Part shown: piece by piece, positions 55,109 through 64,000 of the stretch | How positions within the stretch are numbered: the first letter of the stretch is position 1 | Layout: every line of letters starts with the position of its first letter | Source: Kumtagia sp963820075 | Lineage (GTDB): Bacteria > Pseudomonadota > Alphaproteobacteria > Rhizobiales > Rhizobiaceae | Length of the DNA: 64,000 nucleotides | Assembly: GCA_963820075.1 (NCBI GenBank) | Contig: CAWFYS010000006.1 | Coordinates: forward strand, 783,288 to 847,287 | Reading direction: 5' to 3' | Notes under the pieces: generated by a model | Seen by the model: only the letters and a program-made list of their open reading frames with translations | What the model was told of the DNA's origin: nothing | Databases searched by the model: none | Translations under genes and position numbers: made by a program

Positions 55109-55516
55109 ATGAAAATTCTGGTCGTGGTGGCGGCTATTACGCTGCTTGGCCTGCCTCGGGGCGAGGCCACGGCGCAGGAAATGAGCTATGGCCAAGCCGA
55201 GTATTTGAATTCCTGCGTTTCCTGCCATGGTCCGGACGGCAAGGGCGATGGTCCGCTGGCGGACGAGTTGATGAAGCGCCCGGCGGACCTGACGCGTCTT
55301 TCCGAGAAAAATGACGGCCAGTTTCCCTACTCGCGCGTATTCGCGGTGATCGACGGCCGCTACTTCGTGCCTGCACATGGCGAGCGGGATATGCCGGTCT
55401 GGGGTCGCCAATTTCTTGAGGACGACATCAAGGTCTATGGTCCCAGCGGCGGCGAGATCGTCACCGCCGAACGAATCCACGAACTGGCCGGCTATGTCGA
55501 GTTGCTTCAGCGCTAA
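55109..55516 (+). CDS. Small c-type cytochrome
   Basis: A 135-residue exported monohaem cytochrome c: signal peptide (~1-22, ATAQE), haem motif C36-V-S-C39-H40, and a probable axial methionine M95 in GERDMPVWG. Segments such as HGPDGKGDGPLADELMKRPADL are typical of class I cytochromes of unknown partner found beside low-oxygen genes. A perfect FNR/FixK box lies upstream, and the stop TAA is contributed by a family A repeat (55511). Electron donor and acceptor are unknown. Confidence 0.9.
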   Translation: MKILVVVAAITLLGLPRGEATAQEMSYGQAEYLNSCVSCHGPDGKGDGPLADELMKRPADLTRLSEKNDGQFPYSRVFAVIDGRYFVPAHGERDMPVWGRQFLEDDIKVYGPSGGEIVTAERIHELAGYVELLQR

Positions 55517-55620
55517 GCAGGTTCCGGAAAAGTGTCTCCCGGCTTTCCGACAGAAACCTGCGACAAAACAAGAGGCTAAGCAGGCGAAGCGTGGGCGAAG
55601 CCACGCAAGTCTGCTTAGCG
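55511..55620. repeat. Two-hairpin intergenic repeat, family A, copy 3
   Basis: A 110 bp element with the 10 bp terminal inverted repeat CGCTAAGCAG / CTGCTTAGCG and the same two hairpins as at 25410-25527, without the 8-base insert. Its first bases overlap the stop codon of the cytochrome c gene, just as copy 1 overlaps the stop of the universal stress gene. Confidence 0.82.
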
Positions 55621-55756
55621 CATCGGCCCGGGATCGATTATCGGAAGCAATTTCAAAGTTCGAGCGTCCTGTGCGCATCCTGTTAGACGCGCGGCGCTGA
55701 AAATCCGGCAACCGGCGGCCAGCCTGATCGTTGGAGAGGATGACAGGGTACGAAGC

Positions 55757-57287
55757 ATGATCGCCGACGACCAGCGCGCCGCAATCACCCTCCTGGCGGA
55801 CCCCGCCACCCATCGCATCGCCGGCCCGGTCGAGGCGATCGAAACGCATATTTCGCGCATTTTCCTGGCGGGCGACCGCGCCTACAAGATGAAGCGCGCG
55901 GTGAAGCTGCCCTATGCCGACTTCTCGACGCCGGAACTCCGGCTGGCGGCTTGCCGCAAGGAGGTCGAGCTCAATTCCGAAGACCGCGCCCGGGACTCTA
56001 TCTCGGCGTCCGGCGCATTATCCGCGAGCCGGACGGCAAGCTCGCCTTCGACGGCATCGGCGAACTGGTCGACGCGGTTGTCGAGATGAAGCGGTTCGAC
56101 CAGTCGGCGCTGCTCGACCGGATGGCTGTGGCCGGGGCTCTGACGCCCGCCCTGATGACGCAGACCGCGCGTATGATCGTGCGCTTCCACCGCACCGCTC
56201 CGGTGATCCATGCCGGTGGTGGCGCGGCGAACGTGGCGGGCGTTCTCGATATCAACAGGGCGGGGTTCGCGACCAGCCATGTGTTCCGCGAGAATGAGGT
56301 CGCGGCCTTCGACAGTTGCCTTCCGCGCGTCGCTTGCGCGGCATGCGTCGCTGCTCGACCGGCGCGAGCACGCCGGAAAGGTGCGCCGCTGCCACGGCGA
56401 CCTGCATCTGCGCAACATCTGCCTGCTCGACGGCGACGCCGTGCCTGTTCGACTGCATCGAGTTCAACGACCAGATCGCGACGGTCGACGTGCTCTACGA
56501 CCTTGCCTTCCTGCTCATGGACCTGTGGCATCGCGGCTTCCCCGAACTCGCCAATCTGGTCATGAACCGATATCTCGACGAGGCGGACGACGAGGACGGC
56601 TTCGTCCTGCTGCCCTTCTTCATGGCCGTTCGGGCAGCCGTGCGCGCGCATGTCACTGCAACGCAGGTCGAGGAGGGAGACGGCCGATCCGACGGCCTTG
56701 TCGCCGAAGCCAGATCCTATTTCGATCTCGCAAAGATCCTGCTTGGCGACCACCCGCCCGCGGCTTATCGCGATCGGCGGCCTCAGCGGCTCCGGCAAGA
56801 CGACGATCGCGGAGGCGCTGGCGGCGCATGTCGGCGCACCGCCCGGCGCCCGTATCGTGGAGAGCGACCGCATCCGCAAGGCCCTGCACGGCGTGCCGCC
56901 CGAAACCCGCCTGCCGGACAAGGCATACCGGCCCGAGATTTCCGAGAAGGTCTATCGCGAGATGGCATGGCGCGCGGGGCTCATTCTCTCGCAGGGCGGG
57001 TCGGTCGTCGCCGACGCCGTTTTCGACAGGCCGGCAGACAGGGAGCGCATCGAGAAGGCAAGCCGCGCGACCGCGGCTTGCCATGGCTGGGCGTCTGGCT
57101 CGAGGCCGACCCGGCCGTGCTTTGGCAGCGCGTCAGCGAACGCAGGGGTGGACCGTCGGACGCGACCGTCGACATTCTGTCGCGGCAGCTTCAGCGGCAT
57201 GTGAACGGAATCACATGGCGCAGAGTCGACGCCGCTCGCACGGCGGCGGACATCGTTGCCGAGATACTGAGGCTCGGCGGCCCGTGA
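55757..57287 (+). pseudogene. Two-domain aminoglycoside-phosphotransferase-like/P-loop ATP-binding kinase (frameshifted as written)
   Basis: Fragments in three frames assemble one protein of about 505 residues. It begins MIADDQRAAITLLADPATHR and HISRIFLAGDRAYKMKRAVK (kinase-type lysine), then YLGVRRIIREPDGKLAFDGI, the catalytic CHGDLHLRNICLLDG (H-x-D-x4-N) and DCIEFNDQIATVDVLYDLAF. The C-terminal P-loop domain has GGLSGSGKTT and a conserved GVWLEADPAVLWQRV. The frame breaks near 55980 (two extra bases), 56318, 56446, 56760 and 57085. Such AAA/APH fusions accompany universal stress genes in alphaproteobacteria; their substrate is unknown. Conservation of every segment argues for sequence errors. 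Confidence 0.75.
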
Positions 57288-57326
57288 AATTCCACCGCTG
57301 CTCCAGGCTGGATACTGACTTGCGGA

Positions 57327-60041
57327 TCAGCTTGAATTTAGATCGAGCGTGACGATCACCAGACCCGGCAGGTCTGGATCGTGCTTTCTCGGAGAACCCG
57401 AATTCGCGGCACATCATCGAGCATCCTGTCGTTCTCGGTGAGCACGATGCCTTCGATCCGCCCGATCCCTTCAGCCTCGGCGTAGTCGATGATCTGCCTG
57501 AGCAACGCCCAGCCCAGGCCATGACCCTGCAGGTCCGTGCGCACGAGCAAGCGCGTATTCGGCCATCGCGCGGTCGGGATCGCAGGATAGCCGGCCGACA
57601 CCGGCCAAGCGCTCCGCTGTCGGACTCCAGCGCCACGAAGGCCATGTCGCGGTCGTAGTCGAGCTGGGTGAGCCGCTTCAGCATATCGTCCGCGAAAGCT
57701 CTTGCGCGGCGCCAGAAACCGCAGCCGTATGTCGTTCGGCGAAACCCTGGCCAGGAATTCCGGATAGAGCGCCGATGTCCGCTCGGCTTGATCGGCCGGA
57801 TATGAAAGCGGGCGTCGCCCGCCGAAATATCCTTCTGCCCACCCGGCCGGATACGGCCGGATCGCCAGCGCGGGATTGGGACCCTGTCGCTTCGACCATG
57901 TCCGGATCGATCTCGATGCGGGCGTCGAGCGCGATCGACGCCCGTCGGCGTCGGCCAGCAGCGGATTGATGTCCATCGACACGATGCAGGGAAAATCGAC
58001 GATCATCTGCGACAGTCCGTTGAGCGCCGCGACGATCGCCGTTGCGGTCGGCCGGCTTGCGGTCGCGGAAGCCGGCGAGCAGTCGGCCGATCCGCGTGCG
58101 CTCGATCAGGTCGCCGGCCAGCACGTCGTCGAGCGGCGGCAGCGCGATCGCGGTGTCGTCCATGACCTCGACCGCCACGCCGCCGGCGCCGAACAGGATC
58201 GCCGGACCGAAGATCGGATCGCGGTTCATGCCGAGGATCAGTTCCTGCGCATGCTTGCGCACCACCATCGGCTGCACGGCATAGCCTTCGATGTCGGCGT
58301 CCGGCGCCTGCTCGCGCACCCGGCCCTGCGATGGCGCGGGCCGCTTGCTCGGCGGCCGCGGGCGTCTCGATGTTCAGCACCACGCCGCCAATGTCGGACT
58401 TGTGCGAGATCGCCTTCGACAGGAGCTTGACGACGACCTTGTCGCGACGTCTCCAGCAGCCGTCGCGGCTGCCTCGCCGACGTCCGCCGGCGATCTTGCG
58501 CGACACGGTCTCGGGCACCGGAATGCCATAGGCTGCGATCGCCGCCTTGGCCTCCGGCTCGGTCAGCATGCTGCGCCCGTCCTTCGCCACCTGCCGGAAG
58601 ATCGCCAGCACCGCTTCGCGGTCGCCGGCGACGTCCTCGCTGCGGCTCGACGGCACGCGCATCAGCGCCTTCTGCGCCCGCGACCAGTCGCGACAGATAG
58701 GAGACGGCGGTCGCCGCATCGGCCGGCGTCTCGAAGCTGGCCACGCCCTGCCTCCTGGAGGATGTGGCGGCCCTCGGCGCGCCGTGTGCTCGCCCAGCCA
58801 GCAGGTCAGCGACCGGCTTGCCGTCGATCCTTCCCTCCGCTCGCCAGACGCGGCCACCGCCCTGGCCGCTTCGGCGGGCGAGGCGAGACCCGTCGGACAG
58901 TTCAGCACCAGCACGACATCCGTGCCCGGATCGGCCGCGACCGCCTCGACCGCCGCCTTGTAGCGCTCCGGCGGGGCGTCGCCGATGATGTCGACCGGAT
59001 TGGCGTGCGACCAGGTCGGCGGCAGCGCCGCGTTCAGCCGTTCGATCGTCGCCGGCGAAAGCTCCGCCAGTTCGCCCTTGCAGTCGATGAGCTGGTCGAC
59101 CGCCAGCACGCCGGCCCCGCCGCCATTGGTGACGATGCCGACGCGCGCCCGATCGAGCGGCGCGAAGCGCGCGGTGATCTCGGCGGCGTCGAACAGCTCG
59201 GCCAGCCCGTCGACGCGCAGGATGCCGGCCCGCTGCAGCGCCGCATCGACGACGCGGTCGGCGCCGGACAGCGCGCCGGTGTGGGTCGCAGCCGCCTTGG
59301 CCGCGGCTTCGTGGCGGCCCGACTTGATCGCGATGACCGGCTTGATGCGGGCGGCGGCGCGCGCCGCCGACATGAACTTGCGCGCGTTGGGGATTGTTTC
59401 GAGATACATGACGATCGCGCGGGTCTTGGCGTCTCCGGCAAGCATGTCGAGCCAGTCGCCGACATCGACATCGGCCATGTCGCCCAGCGAGACGATGTGT
59501 GAGAAGCCGACATCGTTGTCGGCCGCCCAGTCGATCAGCGAGGTGGCGATGGCGCCCGATTGCGACAGCAGCGCGATGTTGCCGGGCTTCGCCGCCATAT
59601 GCGCGAAGCCGGCGTTGAGCTTCAGCGGGCGGGATCATCAGGCCGACCGTGTTCGGGCCGATGATCCGGAAGAGATTGGGCCTCGCCGCGTCGAGCATCG
59701 CCTGGCTGCAGCCCGTTCTCGCGCGTCAGCCCGGCGGTGATGACGACTGCCGCCCGGTAGCCCTTCTCGCCGAGCTCGCGCGATGATGTCCGGGCACGGT
59801 TTCGGGCGGCGTGACGATGACGCCGAGATCCGGCACGCCCGGAAGCTCGCCGGCGTCGCGATAGCAGCGGCGGCCCGCGACCTCGCGGTATTTCGGGATT
59901 GACCGGCCAGATCTCGCCCTCGAAGCCGCCGTTGACGATATTGTCGATAACGACGCGGCCGACCGAACCCTCGCGCACCGACGCGCCGAAGACGGCAACG
60001 GATCGCGGGCGCACGGCGTGTTCGAGGTTTCTGATGGTCAA
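57327..60041 (-). pseudogene. Pat-like bifunctional acyl-CoA ligase/GNAT acetyltransferase (frameshifted as written)
   Basis: Many frames together give a ~900-residue protein. From a TTG start at 60041 (GGAG 8 nt upstream) it reads TIRNLEHAVRPRSVAVFGAS (CoA-binding). Then come IALLSQSGAIATSLIDWAAD and a succinyl-CoA-ligase-like part, ATP-grasp parts (KVVVKLLSKAISHKSDIGGV, ELILGMNRDPIFGPAILFGA) and a C-terminal GNAT domain with LLVRTDLQGHGLGWALLRQI. This is the layout of Pat/YfiQ-type protein lysine acetyltransferases or ADP-forming CoA ligase fusions. At least a dozen single-base indels interrupt it, so it cannot be translated as written. It is convergent with the kinase and divergent from the P-type ATPase. 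Confidence 0.75.
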
Positions 60042-60090
60042 GGCATCTTCTCCGATTGCAGCAAGCTCCCACGCTGATCTTGCCCTGCCC

Positions 60091-60104
60091 TTGCTTTGAA
60101 TCAA
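60091..60104. promoter_or_regulatory. Imperfect FNR/FixK-type box between the CoA ligase and ATPase genes
   Basis: TTGCTTTGAATCAA differs from TTGAY-N4-RTCAA at one conserved base (C for A). Its centre is 56 nt before the CoA-ligase TTG start and 96 nt before the ATPase GTG start. It could serve both divergent genes. The mismatch makes it weaker evidence than the boxes at 21583 and 55037. Confidence 0.45.
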
Positions 60105-60193
60105 AGCGCTTGCCGGCGTCATCCGCTATGGTGCCGCCGGGAACTTCGTTTGCGAAGCTTTCCCGGCAGTCATGGAGATGGAGCGAGCGCGCA

Positions 60194-62114
60194 GTGAACG
60201 AGGCGACCTTGCGAAAGGCGTTGCTTGCGGTCGCCTTCGTCGGGCTTTGCGCCGGGTTGACGGCTTGGTATTTCGGCATCCCCGGCATAGAAGTCATCTG
60301 GACCGCTTCGACGCTGCCCGTCGTCGCCGTCCTCGCTTTCTCCATTCTTCGCGATTTGTGGACAGGCCGGTTTGGCGTCGATGCCATCGCGCTCGTTTCG
60401 ATGTCGGCCGCGCTCGCTCTCGGCGAAGCCGCTCGCGGCGTCGTCGTCGCGATCATGTATGCCGGCGGCACGGTCCTTGAGGATTTTGCGCGCGGCAGGG
60501 CCGAACGCGACCTTACTGCCTTGACCGACCGCTCGCCCTCGTCTGGCGCACCGCAGATCGGGTGAGGAATTGGAGACGATCGCGGTGGACGAGGTCGAGG
60601 TCGGCGACGAGTTGCTGGTCGCGCGCCGGCGAACTGGTGCCTGTCGACGGCATCCTGGTCAGATGCCATGCGCCTCGGTCGACGAGTTGGCCGTGACGGG
60701 CGAGCCCCTGCCGAAAGGCGGCTTGCAGGCGACAGCGCTGCGCAGCGGCACGATCAATGCCGGCGAAGCCTTTCGTCATGCGCGCTTCGGCAGTCGCCGC
60801 GACAAAGCACCTATGCGGCCATCGTGAACATGGTCGCGGCGGCGCAGAACGGCGAAGGCGCCGTTCATCCGCATGGCCGACCGCTTCGCCGATGGTGATG
60901 CTGCCCGCGACGCTGATCCTTGCCGGGCTGGCCTGGCATTTCTCCGGCGATCCGGTCCGCGCGCTGGCTGTGCTTGTGGTCGCAACGCCCTGCCCGCTGA
61001 TCCTGGCGGCGCCGGTCGCCTTCATCGGCGGCGTCGCGCGGGCCGCGCGCGCATGGAATACTGATGAAAGGCAGCGCCGCGCTGGAGGCGCTGGCCGAGG
61101 TGCGCACCGGCGGTGTTCGACAAGACCGGCACGCTGACCCTGGCGGCGCCGACCTGATCGAGGTCGAGACCGCGCCGGGACGCGATCCGGACGAGAGTCT
61201 TGCGGCTGCTTGCGTCGCTCGAACAGGCGTCGCATCACATCCTTGCCGAATCCATTGTCGCGATGGCGCGCAAGAAGGGATTGGCGCTTTCCAGTCCCCG
61301 TGAGGTTCGCGAGTATCGTGGCTCGGGTCTGAGGGTATCGTCGACGATAGCGCGGTCCGCGCCGGGTCGCGCTCGCTCGTTCTGGCCGACAGAGCCGGCT
61401 GCCGCTGTGGGCCGAGCCGGGCGAGTGGCGCTTTCGGGGCCAGCCGGTGCTGCGGGTCTTCGTGGCGCTGGACGGTCGTCTGGCCGCTATATTCACCTTC
61501 GGCGATGCGCTGAGGGCCGATGCGCGGGCTGCGCTCGACGATCTTCGATCGGCGGGACTTGTCGCGGTTCGTCATGCTCACCGGCGACGACGCCGCCGCG
61601 GCGGCCCGGGTCGCAACCGCCGCCGACATCGACACGGTCGTCGCCGACGCCAGCCCCGCCGACAAGGTTGCGACCGTCGGAAGCGGAAAAAGCCCGGGCG
61701 CCAACGATGATGGTCGGCGACGGCATCAACGATGCGCCGGCATTGGCGACCGCAACGGTCGGCGTGGCGATGGGAGCGCGCGGCGCCACGGCGTCCTGCC
61801 AGGCCGCCGACGTGATCATCCTGACCAATCGCCTGCAGCCGGTCGCCGACGCCGTCCGGATCGCCCGGCGGACGCGGTCGATCGCGCGGCAGAGCATCGT
61901 GGTCGGATTGGCGCTCTCCGGAGCGGCGATGATCGCCGCGGCTTTCGGCTTGATCACGCCCGTCGCTGGCGCGCTGCTGCAGGAGGGCATCGATGTGGCG
62001 GTAATCCTCAATGCGCTGCGGGCGCTGGGCGATGGCGGGCTGCAGCCATATGGCGCCGCTTCCAGCGTCGCAAAGGCACGGACCGAGGAACGCGAGTGGA
62101 TTGAGAACACTTGA
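60194..62114 (+). pseudogene. Heavy-metal-translocating P-type ATPase without N-terminal metal-binding domain (frameshifted as written)
   Basis: Pieces in three frames assemble a P1B-type ATPase of about 635 residues. Membrane helices come first (LRKALLAVAFVGLCAGLTAW), with VDAIALVSMSAALALGEAAR, then the actuator ASVDELAVTGEPLPKG (TGE loop), CPC-type helix VVATPCPLILAAPVAFIGGV, phosphorylation site FDKTGTLT, MLTGDDAAAAARVAT and hinge MMVGDGINDAPALATATVGV. No HMA domain precedes the first helix. The protein likely exports or inserts a transition metal; the CPC motif fits Cu, Zn, Cd or Pb. At least ten single-base indels break the frame (for example near 60531, 60622, 60653, 60664, 60775, 60804, 60873, 61110, 61202). 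Start GTG 60194 has GGAG ten bases upstream. Confidence 0.78.
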
Positions 62115-62264
62115 AGCCGATGGCGAAACACCACCGGCAAACGATGCCGCCTTGTGGGAGCGGCTGTTTTGGCGCGACAGGATTAGGCAGAAATCAAGCA
62201 CGGACTTTTGATGCGGACCAAGGCCGCGGATGCGACGCGGACCTATCAAGGAAAGGACCCTTCC

Positions 62265-62651
62265 ATGACGACGCTAAAGGATCTTACGCCACATTTTCGC
62301 AGCATCCGGCTTCTTCTCGCCCGGGAAAAGGGGCACCCGGCGGGCGGGCGCGAAATTGGCTATGACATTCTCGCCCCGCTCGACCAGGACGGGCGGCTCA
62401 TGGCGGCCGAGTGGAAATCTCACCAGGAAGTGTGTCGTGTCCGGCGATTCAGCGAAGAAGAACAGGACAGGATTGGCCGCCTGAGGCGCAAGCCCGGCGG
62501 CCAATGGTATTTCGACTATGCGCAGGGCGAGCGCGACGACGAAATCGGCTTCAGGTTCGGCCAGGAACGGTTCATCGTCGGCGAATATGTGTCGATATCG
62601 AGCAATGGGCGCGAGCATACTTATCAGGTCGAGCGTGTCGAAAAGCCGTGA
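62265..62651 (+). CDS. Conserved hypothetical protein
   Basis: A 128-residue cytosolic protein, unrecognised. It begins MTTLKDLTPHFRSIRLLLAR, with AAAGGA 7 nt upstream of ATG 62265. It carries GGREIGYDILAPLDQDGRL, RRKPGGQWYFDYAQ and HTYQVERVEKP. Composition is charged (acidic and basic), beta-rich, with one cysteine. It lies 150 nt downstream of the frameshift block and is intact. Co-transcription with the ATPase is possible. No function assigned. Confidence 0.75.
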   Translation: MTTLKDLTPHFRSIRLLLAREKGHPAGGREIGYDILAPLDQDGRLMAAEWKSHQEVCRVRRFSEEEQDRIGRLRRKPGGQWYFDYAQGERDDEIGFRFGQERFIVGEYVSISSNGREHTYQVERVEKP

Positions 62652-62819
62652 GGCCGCATTCGTTGGTATCGGCGTTAAATCTCAAGCTCCAGCGATTGCC
62701 GGAAGCTGTTGGATTCATTTATTTTCGACTGCTCTGCCTCGCCATGATCCACAATGCCGACAGGCTCCCAACCGGCGGCTGAAGCGTGAGTGGGTCGGAA
62801 GAGTGGGTCGGAAGCCGGC

Positions 62820-64000
62820 CTACTCCAGAACGTAGGCCCCGACATCGATTGACCCCGCCCTGAATCCGGCTTCGCAATAGCTGAGGTAGTATTCCCACAT
62901 CCTCATGAAGCGCTCGTCAAAGCCCAGCCGCTCCACATCGGCGCGCGCCCGCCGGAAGCGCTGGCGCCATTCCGCCAATGTCAGGGCGTAGCTCTGGCCG
63001 AAATGCTCGCTCGCGATCAGCTTGAGGCCGGCTTGCTCCGCCTGGGATGCCAGGATCGATTTTGTCGGAAGCATGCCGCCGGGAAAAATGTAGCGCTGTA
63101 TGAAATCGGGAGACCGCCTATACGCCTCGAAGCGGTCTTCATCGATGGTAATGGCTTGCAGAACCGCCCTTCCCCCTGCCTTCAGCCGCTGGCGCAAGGC
63201 ACTGAAATAGGCGGGCCAGTATCGCTCTCCCACCGCCTCGAGCATTTCGACGGAGACGATCTTGTCGAAAGTTCCTTCTACATCCCTGTAGTCCGAAAGC
63301 TCGAAAGACAACCGGGGAGACAATCCGTTCCGCCGTGCGAGCTCCGTCGCGTAGGCAAGCTGCTCGCTCGACAGAGTGAGGCCGACGACCTCCGCCCGCT
63401 CGGCCAGCCGCATCGCGAGAGCGCCCCAGCCGCTGCCGATCTCCAGAATTCTTTCACCCTTGCCGGGCTCGAGCAGCGCCACGATCCGCTCGCGCTTGCG
63501 CTGCTGCGCCAATTCCAGCGTATCGTCGGCGCGGTCGTAGAGAGCCGCCGAATAGGTCATGCTCTCGTCCAGCCAGAGGCGATAGAATTCGTTTCCGAGG
63601 TCGTAGTGAAACGCGATATTGCGCCGGCTGCCGGTTCGCGTATTCGCGTTGAACAGATGACGCATGCGGTTGATGACGCGGAAGGCCGTCGAGCCCGTGA
63701 TCGCACGCTCCAGCTTCTCCATGTTCAGAGCAGCCAGTTCGAGGAGCGCGGTCAGGTCGGGGCTGGTCCAGTCGCCTTCCAGATAGGACCGAGCGACGCC
63801 CACGTCCCCGGCGCTGATCAGCCGCCAAGCGAACCGCCAATTCCTGATCTGCAGCACCGCTTCTGGCCCGGCAATGCCGGACCGGTGGTCGATCATCGGA
63901 CCGGAAGGCGCTTCGATAGCAAGCCTGCCCGCTTCAAGTTGACCGGCAATCCGCCCCAGGATTGAAGCTGCAAGTCCCCGGCTGTGATGCGATTGCCCCT
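62820..64000 (-). CDS. Cyclopropane-fatty-acyl-phospholipid synthase, 5' part beyond the window
   Basis: At least 393 residues of a SAM-dependent cyclopropane synthase family protein; the frame stays open to the window edge (ATG 63896 is internal). Upstream residues LAIEAPSGPMIDHRSGIAGP and RFAWRLISAGDVGVARSYLE form the family N-terminal domain. The methyltransferase part has FHYDLGNEFYRLWLDESMTY, the SAM loop ERILEIGSGWGALAMRLAER and SVEMLEAVGERYWPAYF, then RYIFPGGMLPT. It converts membrane unsaturated fatty acids to cyclopropanes, a common envelope stress response. Ends with GSIDVGAYVLE. Confidence 0.92.
   Translation of the reverse strand, partial: GQSHHSRGLAASILGRIAGQLEAGRLAIEAPSGPMIDHRSGIAGPEAVLQIRNWRFAWRLISAGDVGVARSYLEGDWTSPDLTALLELAALNMEKLERAITGSTAFRVINRMRHLFNANTRTGSRRNIAFHYDLGNEFYRLWLDESMTYSAALYDRADDTLELAQQRKRERIVALLEPGKGERILEIGSGWGALAMRLAERAEVVGLTLSSEQLAYATELARRNGLSPRLSFELSDYRDVEGTFDKIVSVEMLEAVGERYWPAYFSALRQRLKAGGRAVLQAITIDEDRFEAYRRSPDFIQRYIFPGGMLPTKSILASQAEQAGLKLIASEHFGQSYALTLAEWRQRFRRARADVERLGFDERFMRMWEYYLSYCEAGFRAGSIDVGAYVLE

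Overview
The window is a chromosomal segment of a high-GC alphaproteobacterium, most probably a member of the Hyphomicrobiales (Rhizobiales) close to Mesorhizobium and its relatives. This placement is inferred from the RpoB/RpoC, L7/L12 and SecE sequences, the class II ribonucleotide reductase, the rhizobial promoter style and the families of short palindromic intergenic repeats. No database search was possible.

Left part (1-21 kb). After a partial pRiA4b ORF-3-like gene and a zinc alcohol dehydrogenase comes the transcription/translation block, all on the minus strand: tuf, tRNA-Trp, secE, nusG, rplK, rplA, rplJ, rplL, rpoB, rpoC. Between tuf and tRNA-Trp lie a glycosyltransferase and two secreted ClpP-fold-like paralogues. 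A membrane-anchored WD40 protein, tRNA-Gln, tRNA-Leu and a 3' fragment of a second tRNA-Leu follow. rpoB carries one extra base near 9364 that breaks the frame. A palindromic repeat sits between rpoB and rpoC.

Middle part (21-45 kb). This is a mosaic of housekeeping and accessory genes: two universal stress proteins, an alpha/beta hydrolase, a CinA-like molybdopterin-binding protein, gpt, a Nudix hydrolase and nrdJ. An AT-rich XRE/ImmA pair is followed by acylphosphatase, a GH25 muramidase (frameshifted) and preA/preT for pyrimidine reduction, with a truncated YunG-like gene between them. Then come an SDR/acyltransferase/ICMT-type operon, small lipoproteins, an L,D-transpeptidase, a second SDR and an amidohydrolase.

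Right part (45-64 kb). A DUF1349 gene is followed by a complete sugar-type ABC importer, then an acoXABC acetoin-dehydrogenase-type operon, two DUF1127 genes and a small cytochrome c. A two-domain phosphotransferase/P-loop kinase, a Pat-like CoA ligase/GNAT protein and a heavy-metal P-type ATPase come next. A conserved hypothetical and a cyclopropane-fatty-acid synthase (cut by the window end) close the window. The kinase, CoA ligase and ATPase are all riddled with single-base indels between about 55.98 and 61.7 kb. The encoded proteins are otherwise well conserved, which points to poor consensus sequence rather than decay.

Links between genes. FNR/FixK-type boxes lie upstream of the first universal stress protein, of the cytochrome c, and (one mismatch) between the divergent CoA ligase and ATPase, each about 41 bp from a plausible start site. 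Together with the nearby aco operon and kinase this suggests a low-oxygen response set. A ~110 bp two-hairpin repeat (three good copies) supplies the stop codon of two of these genes.
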